Source of the DNA: Methanospirillum lacunae
Lineage (GTDB): Archaea > Halobacteriota > Methanomicrobia > Methanomicrobiales > Methanospirillaceae
Assembly (NCBI RefSeq): GCF_003173355.1
Contig: NZ_QGMY01000019.1
Location: 1-54,162 of the forward strand
Direction: 5' to 3'
Length of the DNA stretch: 54,162 nt
The notes under the pieces were generated by a model, which did no database searches, was not told the DNA's origin, and saw nothing but the letters and a program-made list of their open reading frames with translations. The position numbers and the translations under genes are program-made. Positions 44,743 to 54,162 of the stretch are shown here, piece after piece (the first letter of the stretch is position 1; each line of letters opens with the position of its first letter).

Positions 44743-45788
44743 TCCCTCATCCACCATCGGCTCGGGAATTGCTTACTGAGTATTTCATATCCTTCGCCAA
44801 TTGGTTGAACTCCAGCCGCTTTAAGATCTGCATCAACCATAATTTTTACGAGTTCTGAGAACTTGATCTTGGCTTTCCACCCAAGTTTCTTCTCAGCCCG
44901 TGATGGATCAGCAAGTAATGCTTCAACTTCAGTTGGTCTGAAATATTTTTTGTCTATTTTTACGTGTTTCTCGACATCAAGTCCAGCATATGAGAATGCT
45001 GCATTTACAAATTCCTGAACGGTATGTGTCTCGCCGGTTCCGATTACGTAATCATCAGGCTTATCCTGTTGAAGAATACGCCACATACACTCGACGTATT
45101 CAGGAGTAAATCCCCAGTCTCTTTTTGCTTCAAGGTTACCTAGGTAGAGATATTTCTCTTTTCCTGCAAGAATTGCAGCAATACCCCTTGTAATCTTCCT
45201 GGTTACAAATATCTCTCCGCGACGGGGTGATTCATGATTAAATAGAATCCCATTGCAGGCGAACATGTTGTACCCGTCACGATAGTTCCTTGTCATCCAG
45301 TAGGCATAGAGTTTTGCACAGGCGTATGGGCTGCGTGGCCAAAAGCAGGAATCCTCATTTTGCGGGGGATCTGTATGGCCAAACATCTCACTTGATGATG
45401 CCTGATAAAATTTCACATCAGGGTTACTTCTTCTGATAGCTTCGAGTATACGGGTCGTTCCAAGTGCAGTAACATTTCCGGTATATTCAGGGGTATCAAA
45501 ACTTACGCGGACGTGACTCTGGGCACCGAGGTGGTATATCTCATCTGGCTTTATATTATAGAGTACATGGGATATCATTTCAGAATCTGAAAGATCTCCG
45601 TAATGAAAGAAGATCCGTGCATCCGGCTCGTGGGCATCAACATAGATATGGTCTATTCGCTGTGTGTTGAAAGTTGATGCACGGCGAACCAGTCCATGGA
45701 CCTCATATCCTTTTGAAAGCAGTAATTCTGCAAGATATGAGCCGTCCTGACCGGTGATCCCGGTGATGAAGGCGGTTTTATGAGACAT
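44739..45788 (-). CDS. gmd: GDP-mannose 4,6-dehydratase
   Basis: The 349-residue enzyme makes GDP-4-keto-6-deoxymannose from GDP-mannose. Family features are [15 protein letters not shown] (NADP loop), SSSEMFG with the Ser/Thr-Asp/Glu catalytic pair, YACAKLYA with the Tyr and Lys, and [14 protein letters not shown] followed by VTRKI. Length and motifs are complete. It follows the truncated fucose-synthase gene by 42 bp on the same strand, so it was probably once part of a GDP-fucose pair. The product may now go to GDP-rhamnose, perosamine or another sugar made elsewhere. Confidence 0.94.
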   Translation of the reverse strand: MSHKTAFITGITGQDGSYLAELLLSKGYEVHGLVRRASTFNTQRIDHIYVDAHEPDARIFFHYGDLSDSEMISHVLYNIKPDEIYHLGAQSHVRVSFDTPEYTGNVTALGTTRILEAIRRSNPDVKFYQASSSEMFGHTDPPQNEDSCFWPRSPYACAKLYAYWMTRNYRDGYNMFACNGILFNHESPRRGEIFVTRKITRGIAAILAGKEKYLYLGNLEAKRDWGFTPEYVECMWRILQQDKPDDYVIGTGETHTVQEFVNAAFSYAGLDVEKHVKIDKKYFRPTEVEALLADPSRAEKKLGWKAKIKFSELVKIMVDADLKAAGVQPIGEGYEILSKQFPSRWWMRD

Positions 45789-45830
45789 TGTTCCTATCTA
45801 GTTGGGGTTGCAACAAAAAAAGGAATGTGA

Positions 45831-46082
<252 letters not shown>

Positions 46083-46119
46083 CTAAAACCAGTAGAATAG
46101 TTACCTTTATTATTTGTAT

Positions 46120-47217
46120 TTATAGTATTGCGTTATATGCATCTTTAGTTGCATTTGCACATCGCTCCCAAGTGAACTCCTTTGAGCGGGTAAGATTATA
46201 CATAATATGCTCATCCTGAATTGATTCATCTGTAAAAATGGTTTGAATTTTTACCGCAAGGTCTTCAAAATTATCAGGTTCAACCATAATTCCTTCAGAT
46301 CCCACAATTTCTGGAAGCGATGATTTGTTTGATACAATTACTGGCGTTCCACATTTCATTGCTTCAAGAGGGGGAAGACCAAAGCCTTCATAATTTGAGG
46401 GAAAAACAAACACACTAGCTGCGCTATAGAGGATGGGGAGGTCTTCATAGGGTACAAATTGAAGGTAATGGACATTTTCATTCAATTTCAAGGAATCTAC
46501 TAAGGAAAAAACTTCCTGATATTTCCAAGATTTTTTTCCGGCGATGACCAGATCTATATCAGAATTCTTTTGTCTAATTTTGTGATAAGCCTTAATTATT
46601 GTAGAAATATTTTTTTTGGGTTCGATTGCCCCGACAAAAAGAATAAAGGGATTAATTAAGTTGTATTTTTTACGTAGAGATCGAATCTCTGATTGGGTTG
46701 AGGGATGGAAATGGTCTGATACTCCAAGATGGGTAACATGAATTTTATCAGGATCAACATGGTATTTTCCGACAATATCTTTTTTTGTGTACTCCGATAT
46801 TGAGAGTATTAGAGATGCTTTCCGCAGGATATTAGGTAGATAAATTCTTGATTGCATAGCGTAAAAAGGTGTAACGTATGAAGGATATAGTATGGGAATC
46901 AAGTCATATATCGTTATTGCGTACTTTTTAGATATTGAAGGCGAAATGGGGTATTGTCCAATATTATGAAGGATATCGACCTTTTTCAAGGATCGTTTTG
47001 CTAATGTTAGACTTTTGCTCCAAGAATAATACCAATATGGTCCAGGTATTATATTATGATCCACAATTCGACATCCATCGATTGGATCACCATCAGGGTG
47101 TTTTATAATTTCAATATCAAAGTCTGGTTTAAGTCTTTCAATAATCTGGAATGAGTAAGTACCCATACCCGTAGAATTTTTTTTTAGGTTACCTGTGGTA
47201 ATACCAATGGTGTTCAT
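46120..47217 (-). CDS. GT4-family glycosyltransferase, copy 1
   Basis: The 365-residue GT-B enzyme has the start GITTGNLKKNSTGMGTYSFQ, the middle hinge FVGAIEPKKNISTIIKAYH, and the C-terminal E-x7-E motif EGFGLPPLE in SNYEGFGLPPLEAMKCGTPV, which binds the sugar nucleotide. Such enzymes retain anomeric configuration and often transfer mannose. The enzyme has no membrane segment, so it works on a carrier lipid or glycan at the cytoplasmic side. It is closely related to the next gene, and both are in one minus-strand unit. Sugar and acceptor are unknown. Confidence 0.87.
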   Translation of the reverse strand: MNTIGITTGNLKKNSTGMGTYSFQIIERLKPDFDIEIIKHPDGDPIDGCRIVDHNIIPGPYWYYSWSKSLTLAKRSLKKVDILHNIGQYPISPSISKKYAITIYDLIPILYPSYVTPFYAMQSRIYLPNILRKASLILSISEYTKKDIVGKYHVDPDKIHVTHLGVSDHFHPSTQSEIRSLRKKYNLINPFILFVGAIEPKKNISTIIKAYHKIRQKNSDIDLVIAGKKSWKYQEVFSLVDSLKLNENVHYLQFVPYEDLPILYSAASVFVFPSNYEGFGLPPLEAMKCGTPVIVSNKSSLPEIVGSEGIMVEPDNFEDLAVKIQTIFTDESIQDEHIMYNLTRSKEFTWERCANATKDAYNAIL

Positions 47218-47223
47218 AAAATT

Positions 47224-48333
47224 TTATTTCCCATACTCAATAACTGAGTTATACACTTCCAGGGTTTTGGAAGCAGTTTTTTTCCAAGAGAATTTTTTTG
47301 CTCGATCTAAACTATATAACGAATATTGATGATGGAATTCTGGATCTGATAAAAGTTTCAATATTAACTCTGAAAGTTGTTCATAATCATTTGGATTAAT
47401 CATAAGGCCTTCCTTTCCCATGATTTCAGGGAGGGAGGAGACATTTGATGTAATAACAGGTGTACCGCATTTCATTGCCTCTAACGGGGGCAAACCAAAA
47501 CCTTCATAACGTGAGGGAAAAACAAAAACCTCAGCGGATGAATATAGAGCTGGGAGATCTTCATACGGAACAAAATTCAGGATATGTATCTTTTTTGATA
47601 AATTAAGGGATTCGATTAGTTTAAATACAGTTTCGAATTTCCATGCTTTCTTTCCTGCAATAACCAAATCAAAATAGGGGTTAGATTTTTGGCATATATA
47701 ATATGCTTTGATAAGTAATTCGATATTTTTTTTGGGTTCAATTGCTCCAACAAAGAGAATAAATGGATGGTTTAAGTTATATTTTTGTTTTATCCTTTTC
47801 TTCTCCTCTGGAGATGATGGATTGAAATGATTCGATACTCCAGAATAGATGACTTCAATTTTTTGGTCTGGTATTTTATAGATTTTAAGAATATCATCTT
47901 TTGTATGATTTGAAACAGTTATGATTTTCGAGGCTCTTTTAAGCATATATGGATAATATAATTTTGCTTGAATTGAAAAAATTGACCCCACATATTGAGG
48001 ATAAAGTATTGGAATTAAATCGTGAATTGTTACAATATAATTATGTCCTATGTTGGGTGACACAGGATATTGGGCAGGATTATGAATAATATCTAATTTT
48101 TTTAAGCTTTGCTTTTTTAATGAAAGTGCCTGACTCCATAATATGTGGGAAAAAGACCGGCGGGGTATGGAAGATAAAATTGAAGAACATCCTAATACAT
48201 CATCACCAAATGGATGTTTGATAAGAGTAAGATCGGTATTTTTTTTAAGGTCTTCTATTAACTGGAATACGTAAGTTCCGATTCCAGATTTATTTTGTTT
48301 TAGATCTCCAGTTATTAAGCCTATTTTAATCAT
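47224..48333 (-). CDS. GT4-family glycosyltransferase, copy 2
   Basis: The 369-residue enzyme resembles copy 1 along its whole length: LITGDLKQNKSGIGTYVFQL at the start, FVGAIEPKKNIELLIKAYY in the middle, and the E-x7-E motif EGFGLPPLE in SRYEGFGLPPLEAMKCGTPV. The tandem arrangement, six bases apart, points to gene duplication followed by divergence, probably giving two steps of one sugar chain. Its AT content is high and codon use differs from the mcr region. Exact linkage is unknown. Confidence 0.87.
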   Translation of the reverse strand: MIKIGLITGDLKQNKSGIGTYVFQLIEDLKKNTDLTLIKHPFGDDVLGCSSILSSIPRRSFSHILWSQALSLKKQSLKKLDIIHNPAQYPVSPNIGHNYIVTIHDLIPILYPQYVGSIFSIQAKLYYPYMLKRASKIITVSNHTKDDILKIYKIPDQKIEVIYSGVSNHFNPSSPEEKKRIKQKYNLNHPFILFVGAIEPKKNIELLIKAYYICQKSNPYFDLVIAGKKAWKFETVFKLIESLNLSKKIHILNFVPYEDLPALYSSAEVFVFPSRYEGFGLPPLEAMKCGTPVITSNVSSLPEIMGKEGLMINPNDYEQLSELILKLLSDPEFHHQYSLYSLDRAKKFSWKKTASKTLEVYNSVIEYGK

Positions 48334-48514
48334 AATAAAAATAAAAGGAAAATTCTCATAGTTTTCAAAAAGACATTTAGTTTGTAAATATTATAGAAGG
48401 TTAAATCAATGATTCATAGTTATTAGTATCCCTCATAATATCAAACCGATCTGCAATTTGTTATTCCTAATTATATTATTTATTAATTGATTTCATATAT
48501 TAGGATTCAGATTT

Positions 48515-49855
48515 TTATAATAAATAATCATTTAATCCTTCCTGGTAAAACTCTAAATAATTTTTCACCATTACATCAATACTATAGTTGAGTAATACAC
48601 GCTCTCTAGCACAGTGTCCCATTTTGGCTAGTAATTCTTTTTCAACCAGAACATTTTGAATCGAATTAGCCATATGTAAGGGATCATTGTTTTGAATAAG
48701 TATCCCTGTGATCCGATCTTCAATTAACTCAGGAATAGCTCCATTTCCCGTAGTAATTACGGGTAACCCACATGACATAGCTTCAAGTATGCTCATCCCA
48801 AAGGTCTCATCCTTTGAAGTGTGTATGTATAGATCTGCTGCTTGGTAATACTTGTTTACCATTATTTCTTCTTTTTGATAAGGGACTTCTTGAATAACAA
48901 TAGAATTAACTACTTCAGTTCGATTCATACCACCAAGGATTAAAAAAATTATTTGGCCTTGAATTTGATCTCGTGAGAGATACTTTAAAGACTGTCTTAA
49001 AAAGTCCCAATTAAACTTTTTATTATCAAAACCTCCCTTAGATGTCATTATCAGTATTTTAGCAGAAAGTGGGAGTCCTAATTTTTCTCGAATTTTTTCT
49101 TTGTTACCTGGGGAGAAAACCGTTGTGTTGATTCCATGAGGGATGACACGTGATTTGATAATTGCTGGGCTGAGTATTGAATTATTAATATTGTCTAATA
49201 CCCATTTACTTGGAGTAATAAGATAAATGCGGGATTTTTTAAAAATATCTTTCTTTTTTTCCCAGTTACTATGAAAAGAATTTGGAAAAAGCGTTTTGAT
49301 TTTTGATCGGATAGGGCAATCATCACACCCATGTTGCCATTTCATACAAGAAAAAAAACTAGCACAATATCCAGTAATTAACCAATAATCATGGATCGTT
49401 AAAAAAATTGGAAGTTTGCTAGATAATTGAGGAATCGCTTTGATATCAAAATAATCCTCATGAAGATTGTGAAGATGAAGGATTTGTGTATCTTTTTTAA
49501 AATCATCAATTATGGTATATGATGATGGGTAGGGAATATTTTCATATCCAGCTAATGTTTTGAAAAAATAGGGGGTTTGAGTAATAAAACATTGAAATAA
49601 TGATAAATGCCTTGGATTATACAAAATAGGATATTGACTTTTTAAAAGAAAGTCTTCGATAGTGAGCCATACCTTCTCTCTGACAGACCCCTGTTTTGGA
49701 GAAGGTATTTGAAAAACGAGTTCATTTTCGGTTTTTTTTCGCCCTACCAACAGAGATACGTCGTTTCCTCTTTTATTTAATTCATCAAGTAATGTTACTA
49801 CTATTTTTTCCGCTCCACCACCTAAATCAGAATTATTTATAAGCAATATTTTCAT
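48515..49855 (-). CDS. GT4-family glycosyltransferase with cysteine-rich insert
   Basis: The 446-residue enzyme has the GT-B start ILLINNSDLGGGAEKIVVTL and the E-x7-E motif ETFGMSILE (in KDETFGMSILEAMSCGLPV). A family insert with four close Cys, CASFFSCMKWQHGCDDCPIR (about residues 185-204), is seen in several capsule glycosyltransferases and could bind a metal. The segment LHNLHEDYFDIKAI and the following HDYWLITGYC are also typical. It leads the minus-strand glycosyltransferase unit and is divergent from the next glycosyltransferase gene over a short gap of about 90 bp. Confidence 0.85.
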   Translation of the reverse strand: MKILLINNSDLGGGAEKIVVTLLDELNKRGNDVSLLVGRKKTENELVFQIPSPKQGSVREKVWLTIEDFLLKSQYPILYNPRHLSLFQCFITQTPYFFKTLAGYENIPYPSSYTIIDDFKKDTQILHLHNLHEDYFDIKAIPQLSSKLPIFLTIHDYWLITGYCASFFSCMKWQHGCDDCPIRSKIKTLFPNSFHSNWEKKKDIFKKSRIYLITPSKWVLDNINNSILSPAIIKSRVIPHGINTTVFSPGNKEKIREKLGLPLSAKILIMTSKGGFDNKKFNWDFLRQSLKYLSRDQIQGQIIFLILGGMNRTEVVNSIVIQEVPYQKEEIMVNKYYQAADLYIHTSKDETFGMSILEAMSCGLPVITTGNGAIPELIEDRITGILIQNNDPLHMANSIQNVLVEKELLAKMGHCARERVLLNYSIDVMVKNYLEFYQEGLNDYLL

Positions 49856-49947
49856 TATTTACCGTTTCCTTATCTTTCCTAAATTAAATAAAAATATATA
49901 TGTGGTGTTACATATGTTTATTTTGTTGAATATACTATCAATTGGGG

Positions 49948-51171
49948 ATGTATTCACAAAATTTTAAGACGTATTTACTTTCGACAGAAAACCCAAATAT
50001 CGGGATTGGAGGTAAAAATACACATCTCCTTTTGTTAGAACGTGGATTTCAACATATAGGACTTCAATATTTAACTATATATCCATCTGAAGTTTTGTTC
50101 TCTAATGATTCACCGATAAAGCAATTTAAACGCATGATTAAATATAAAGATAGGGCCGCCCTATTATCACCAATATTTAGACATATTTATGCTTTGTATG
50201 ATTCAATAACTCCGGAAATACAAAAGATATCTACCCCTCCAACGGTTATCTTTCATTGTCATGATGTGTTAACACTTTCTATGGTTAACCGATATTTTCC
50301 AATGCAGCAGTGTGTAAAAATCTTAACTGTTCATGGATATTATACTCAAGAGATAATTGATGACTCTTTATTAGAAAAATCAATTGCTATAAAAAAATAT
50401 TATAATTCTTGCATGAACATTGAAAAAGATGCAGTATATGCATCAGATCATATTATTGCAGTTGATTCAAGGATTAAAGATTATTTAATAAACAAATTCT
50501 CGTATAAACCCTCCAACATCTCAATATTTCAAAATGCCACAGATACTGATACTTTTTGTCCTGTGACATATGATCTAAAAAAGAAACTACGTTACAAATA
50601 TGCGCACAAAAATGATGATATTATAATATTTGTTCCACGTCGTTTGGTTCCCAAAAATGGCGTTGAATACGCAATAAAAGCTATTCAGATGATAAAACAA
50701 CCATATGTAAAATTGGTTATTGCTGGAGATGGGTTATTAAGGAAAGAATTGGAAGGCATCTCTAATGGCGATGATCGTATAATATTCCTTGGAGAAGTGC
50801 CTCACAACCAAATTGTAGACTATTATCAATTATCAGATATTATCCTTGTTCCTTCCATCACTTCAAATGATATTCAGGAAGCGACTTCTCTTTCTATGCT
50901 TGAAGGAATGGCATGTGGAAAGACCGTAATCTGCTCTGATATTGGAGGGATGCAGGAAGTATTAAAGAATAGTAAGGCGGGATTCTTAGTTCCAGAAAAA
51001 AATCCAGAAAGTATCGCAAATATCATCCAAGATATCATATTAAATCCAGAATTAGAAAAGTATGGAAAAATTGCACGATCCTATGTAATGGAACACCATT
51101 CCTATATTTCATATGCAAAACGTCTAGAAGACTTGTATCATTCCACTATGAAAACGAAGGGATTATTATGA
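49948..51171 (+). CDS. GT4-family glycosyltransferase
   Basis: The 407-residue GT-B enzyme has the hinge region IFVPRRLVPKNGVEYAIKAI, then KLVIAGDGLLRKELEG. The E-x7-E motif is EATSLSMLE in QEATSLSMLEGMACGKTV. The N-terminal domain is AT-rich and less conserved; it begins GGKNTHLLLLERGF. I start at ATG 49948; an earlier TTG (49942) would add two residues. Its stop overlaps the following GT2 gene by four bases, so the two are translationally coupled. Confidence 0.83.
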   Translation: MYSQNFKTYLLSTENPNIGIGGKNTHLLLLERGFQHIGLQYLTIYPSEVLFSNDSPIKQFKRMIKYKDRAALLSPIFRHIYALYDSITPEIQKISTPPTVIFHCHDVLTLSMVNRYFPMQQCVKILTVHGYYTQEIIDDSLLEKSIAIKKYYNSCMNIEKDAVYASDHIIAVDSRIKDYLINKFSYKPSNISIFQNATDTDTFCPVTYDLKKKLRYKYAHKNDDIIIFVPRRLVPKNGVEYAIKAIQMIKQPYVKLVIAGDGLLRKELEGISNGDDRIIFLGEVPHNQIVDYYQLSDIILVPSITSNDIQEATSLSMLEGMACGKTVICSDIGGMQEVLKNSKAGFLVPEKNPESIANIIQDIILNPELEKYGKIARSYVMEHHSYISYAKRLEDLYHSTMKTKGLL

Positions 51172-52388
51172 AAAATCCGCGAGTTTCAATTTTGATGCCA
51201 ACACATAACGATGAAGAAACAATTGTAGAATCCATAAATTCAGTAATATATCAAGATTATCAAAATTGGGAACTAATTATAATTAATGATCATTCTGAAG
51301 AAACTGATGCTATCATTTCACAGTTCAAAGATAACCGAATAAAATATCTACATAATTCGGGTGATATTGGGCAGTTAAATGCAATAAATTATGGAGTACC
51401 CTATATATCTGGCGAATTGGTTACATTTCTACATTCAGATGATCGTTTTAATTCATCCTCCTCTCTGATAGAATGTGTACAGCATTTTCAAGATATTACT
51501 CTTGATGGGATTTATTCAAACCTTCGTATAATAAATGAAGAAGGATATTTTACTGGTTTCCTAAGGACAGTACCAAGTGTGAGTAAAAATTTATTAAATG
51601 GTATCTTTTTATTACGTGGATCCAATATTGTATCTGATGTTTTTTTTGTAACAAAAGATGTATTTTTGAGTGTTGTATTAAATAATTATTTATTTTGGAA
51701 TATGCCATACTGGTTTTATGAAAAAACAGATGACAAAAAAAAGATAGGTGTTAACACAGAAAAAATTGTAGATAAATCTACGAATAGTCTTAAGGTTCTA
51801 AATTTAAAAAAAGTAAAACCTTGGTATGATTATAGAGTTTATAAGAATAATTATATCAAATCTGAAGTAGGAAAGTTTGAAACATTTAATGGGATGCTGA
51901 GAACAACATTAGTCTTAAGCTGCTTTATTGATGAATTTCCTTTTTCGAGGCTTCCCCGAATTACAGAATATTTAATAAAAAAATATGGCTTTTCTATTTC
52001 ACGAAAACGTAAGTATTCGGGTTCATATTTTGATTTAGTATGCTCAGTATATCGTGGAATATATGGAGAGGGATGCGTTAGTATGAATACATATTTAAAA
52101 GCAATTTTAGATTATTATCAAAATTATCCATCATCTAACGAAATAAAAATTCCAACTGAATTGATTAGGAATTGTAATAATTGGTATAAAGGGTGTGATG
52201 CAAGAAAGTTTTATCTTGATGTTATCAGTGAAGGAAAATTGGATCCCTTATATATATATATTTTTAAACATGCAAATGAGGGGTTTAATATAATAAATAT
52301 TAACAGAAAGGAGGATCAGTCTAGAATGATTGATCTGTTGAAATTTTTAAATATTATGGCACGTGTTGAAGTAATAGATTTTCAATAA
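51168..52388 (+). CDS. GT2-family glycosyltransferase
   Basis: The 406-residue protein begins with an inverting GT-A domain: SILMPTHNDEETIVESINSV, then DYQNWELIIINDHS, and SGELVTFLHSDDRF, whose DD takes the place of the metal-binding DxD (about residue 92). The second half (about 220-406) is an extension of unknown role rich in Tyr, Lys and Asn, including LKAILDYYQNYPSSNEIKI. There is no membrane segment. Position and overlap with the GT4 gene point to the same glycan pathway. The product could be a chain-elongating transferase. Confidence 0.8.
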   Translation: MKNPRVSILMPTHNDEETIVESINSVIYQDYQNWELIIINDHSEETDAIISQFKDNRIKYLHNSGDIGQLNAINYGVPYISGELVTFLHSDDRFNSSSSLIECVQHFQDITLDGIYSNLRIINEEGYFTGFLRTVPSVSKNLLNGIFLLRGSNIVSDVFFVTKDVFLSVVLNNYLFWNMPYWFYEKTDDKKKIGVNTEKIVDKSTNSLKVLNLKKVKPWYDYRVYKNNYIKSEVGKFETFNGMLRTTLVLSCFIDEFPFSRLPRITEYLIKKYGFSISRKRKYSGSYFDLVCSVYRGIYGEGCVSMNTYLKAILDYYQNYPSSNEIKIPTELIRNCNNWYKGCDARKFYLDVISEGKLDPLYIYIFKHANEGFNIININRKEDQSRMIDLLKFLNIMARVEVIDFQ

Positions 52389-52430
52389 CTGGTTTACCTC
52401 CCCCCAAAAAAAACATGGAATGATTAGAAT

Positions 52431-53510
52431 ATGAAGATTGGTATTATCCTTGGAACAAGACCCGAAATAATAAAAATGTCTCCAATAATTCGTTATTGTG
52501 AGAAATTGTCTATTCCATTTTTTATTCTGCATACTGGGCAGCATTACAGTTATGAAATGGACTCTCTTTTCTTCAAACAATTAATGCTCCCAAATCCCAC
52601 ATTTAATCTTAATATTGGTTCGGGATCTCATGCTGTGCAGACTGCCAAAATTCTAATTGGTGTTGAAGAAATCATTTCCCGTGAACATCCGAGCATAGTT
52701 TTGGTTCAAGGTGACACAAACACTGTTCTGGGAGGTGCCCTAGCAGCAGTGAAACTACACATCCCCATTGGACATATTGAAGCTGGTCTGAGAAGTAACG
52801 ATAGAACGATGCCAGAAGAAATAAATCGAATTGTTACAGATCATTTGTCTAATTATCTGTTTACTCCAACGATTTGTGCACAGAACAACCTCATTAGCGA
52901 GGGTATCCAAAAGGATAAAATTTTTTCCGTGGGGAATACGATAGTAGATTCCGTTAATTATAATCTATCGATTGCTAACTCACAATATTCTCAAATGAAT
53001 ATTTATTCATTAAGTCCGAAGCAGTACGTTCTTGTTACCCTCCATCGAGCAGAAAATGTTGATTCAGTTAGCCGATTAAAAAAGATTTTCCAAGGATTGA
53101 CTTCAATAATTAACGATTATAATTACCCTGTGATATTGCCTGTTCACCCACGTACCAAAAGAATGATTGAGCAAGAAAAAATTTCTTTTGGTAATATTCT
53201 CCTTATTAATCCTGTGGGCTACCTAGAGTTCCTCAACCTTGAATTTAATGCAAAAATTATACTTACCGATTCAGGAGGGGTTCAAGAAGAGGCCTGTATT
53301 CTAGGAGTTCCTTGTGTAACAATACGTGAAAACACGGAGCGTCCAGAGACTATTGAGGTTGGATCTAATATTCTGGCAGGAACAGAACCAGATTCAATAA
53401 TTAGATGCTTTTGTGCGATGCTCGAAAAAAAATATGAATGGTCTAATCCATATGGAGATGGGAAAGCTGGTGAAAGAATTGTTGAATGCTTAAAAACTAA
53501 ATTGTTGTGA
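52431..53510 (+). CDS. wecB: Non-hydrolysing UDP-N-acetylglucosamine 2-epimerase
   Basis: The 359-residue enzyme converts UDP-GlcNAc to UDP-ManNAc. Signatures are GTRPEIIKMSPII, HTGQHYSYEMDSLFF, VQGDTNTVLGGALAA, HIEAGLRSNDRTMPEEINR, VTLHRAENVD and LTDSGGVQEEACILGVP, giving the normal length and the catalytic Asp, Glu and His residues. UDP-ManNAc is a precursor of ManNAc or ManNAcA in archaeal N-glycans. A WecC dehydrogenase gene is not in the window. It lies 42 bp after the GT2 gene in the same direction, with a weak GGAATGAT site. Confidence 0.93.
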   Translation: MKIGIILGTRPEIIKMSPIIRYCEKLSIPFFILHTGQHYSYEMDSLFFKQLMLPNPTFNLNIGSGSHAVQTAKILIGVEEIISREHPSIVLVQGDTNTVLGGALAAVKLHIPIGHIEAGLRSNDRTMPEEINRIVTDHLSNYLFTPTICAQNNLISEGIQKDKIFSVGNTIVDSVNYNLSIANSQYSQMNIYSLSPKQYVLVTLHRAENVDSVSRLKKIFQGLTSIINDYNYPVILPVHPRTKRMIEQEKISFGNILLINPVGYLEFLNLEFNAKIILTDSGGVQEEACILGVPCVTIRENTERPETIEVGSNILAGTEPDSIIRCFCAMLEKKYEWSNPYGDGKAGERIVECLKTKLL

Positions 53511-53994
53511 TTTTGATCTCAATACAAAACGACATAATTAATTTTCATAATGATCTTTATTAGTCATAAGGTATACTCCATTTTCAAATGCCCCAGTGAT
53601 GGAGTCGAATAAGGAGAAATGATTACTTATTTTCCCCCATATCTTGACCGTGAGTATTTTTATTTCCCACATGGATAGAATATGTCAAAGAATTCCAGAT
53701 GTTCAAGTGAAATTAACCTACTTTCCTACCTGCCGCCCGAAATTCGGGTTGTAAGGTGTTTGAGCCATATGACCCAACTTTGCCACTAATCAAAATAAAT
53801 GTGTTATTAGTGATGTTTGAATCCTCCAAAATATGAAGCATATCTCAACGAAATTCATCAAAAATAGCGCTATCGAATTTGACAGTTACGATTTATTCGT
53901 GGATGAGGAATACAAAAAAAGTTCATTTACTCCAATTTTGATGCCATCATCACGGTAATTTTGGATCATAAGTAGGTGGTTACATTAAGTTTTG
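53511..53994. other. Gene-free AT-rich region with palindromes
   Basis: No convincing gene. A palindrome CCCGAAATTCGGG lies at 53736-53748, and an inverted repeat CACTAAT (53784-53790) with ATTAGTG (53806-53812) lies 35 bp further on. A 41-codon frame at 53834-53959 lacks a good ribosome site. The palindromes could be terminators or a mobile-element end. Confidence 0.35.
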
Positions 53995-54162
53995 ATGGAA
54001 AAATCTTCAACTGTCAAATACAGTTTCCTGATGAAATTCAGGGAAAATTTGATGGTAATAGTGGATGAGCTCATTGAGTCTCAAAGTCAAAGTGGCAATG
54101 TTAGGAGTGTGACAAGAGGTTGGTATTCAGATTGCGTAATGCTATTCTATCCGTTCGGAATA
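53995..54162 (+). CDS. Open frame running off the right edge, partial
   Basis: Fifty-six codons from ATG 53995 (MEKSSTVKYSFLMKFRENLM) are open to the window end. The protein is not recognised. No clear ribosome site precedes the ATG, so the real start may be upstream or the frame may be spurious. Confidence 0.3.
   Translation, partial: MEKSSTVKYSFLMKFRENLMVIVDELIESQSQSGNVRSVTRGWYSDCVMLFYPFGI

Overview
The window comes from a methanogenic archaeon, most likely of the order Methanomicrobiales and probably close to Methanospirillum. A complete methyl-coenzyme M reductase operon (mcrB-D-C-G-A, minus strand, 38395-43311) makes methanogenesis certain. Archaeal TATA/BRE-like promoters, T-rich terminators, GGAGGTG-type ribosome binding sites, PKD and beta-helix surface proteins, a CheW/MCP pair and PAS-rich regulators fit that order. 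The genus is inferred from gene content and protein style; no search was run.

Layout. (1) 1-5 kb, accessory: a primase/AAA+ helicase gene running off the left edge, a small nuclease-like gene overlapping it, a structured non-coding element, two unrecognised small proteins and an MntA-HepT toxin-antitoxin pair. (2) 5-10.6 kb: three overlapping minus-strand genes for a TPR protein, a 1348-residue repeat-mosaic beta-helix surface protein and a small secreted protein. A region with repeated TGTGCAGGACA-type sites separates this operon from a divergent HTH-PAS-GAF-PAS regulator. (3) 12.7-17.2 kb, sensory: a 7TM-PAS-PAS protein without a kinase domain, CheW and a chemoreceptor. (4) 18.1-36 kb: a run of metal transporters, namely CbiMNQO (cobalt), a methyltransferase plus Opp/Nik-type ABC transporter (probably nickel or a metal chelate), a convergent MFS transporter, an FmdE-like protein with a ZnuABC-type transporter, and ModABC (molybdate/tungstate) followed by a TrmO-family gene. 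(5) 36.8-38.2 kb: a secreted PKD protein. (6) 38.4-43.3 kb: the mcr operon. (7) 43.8-53.5 kb: an AT-rich cell-surface glycan locus with sugar-nucleotide enzymes, five glycosyltransferases and a fragment of a GDP-fucose synthase gene. The right edge holds palindromes and an open reading frame leaving the window.

How the parts fit. Methanogenesis needs nickel (F430 in MCR), cobalt (corrinoid of Mtr) and molybdenum or tungsten (formylmethanofuran dehydrogenase). Transporters plausibly covering these metals lie within 20 kb upstream of the mcr operon, so the centre of the window reads as a metal-supply region next to its main consumer. The least explained parts are the FmdE-linked transporter with its unusual binding protein, the methyltransferase/Opp/MFS grouping, the repeat-mosaic surface operon with its operator-like repeats, and the structured element beside the primase operon.
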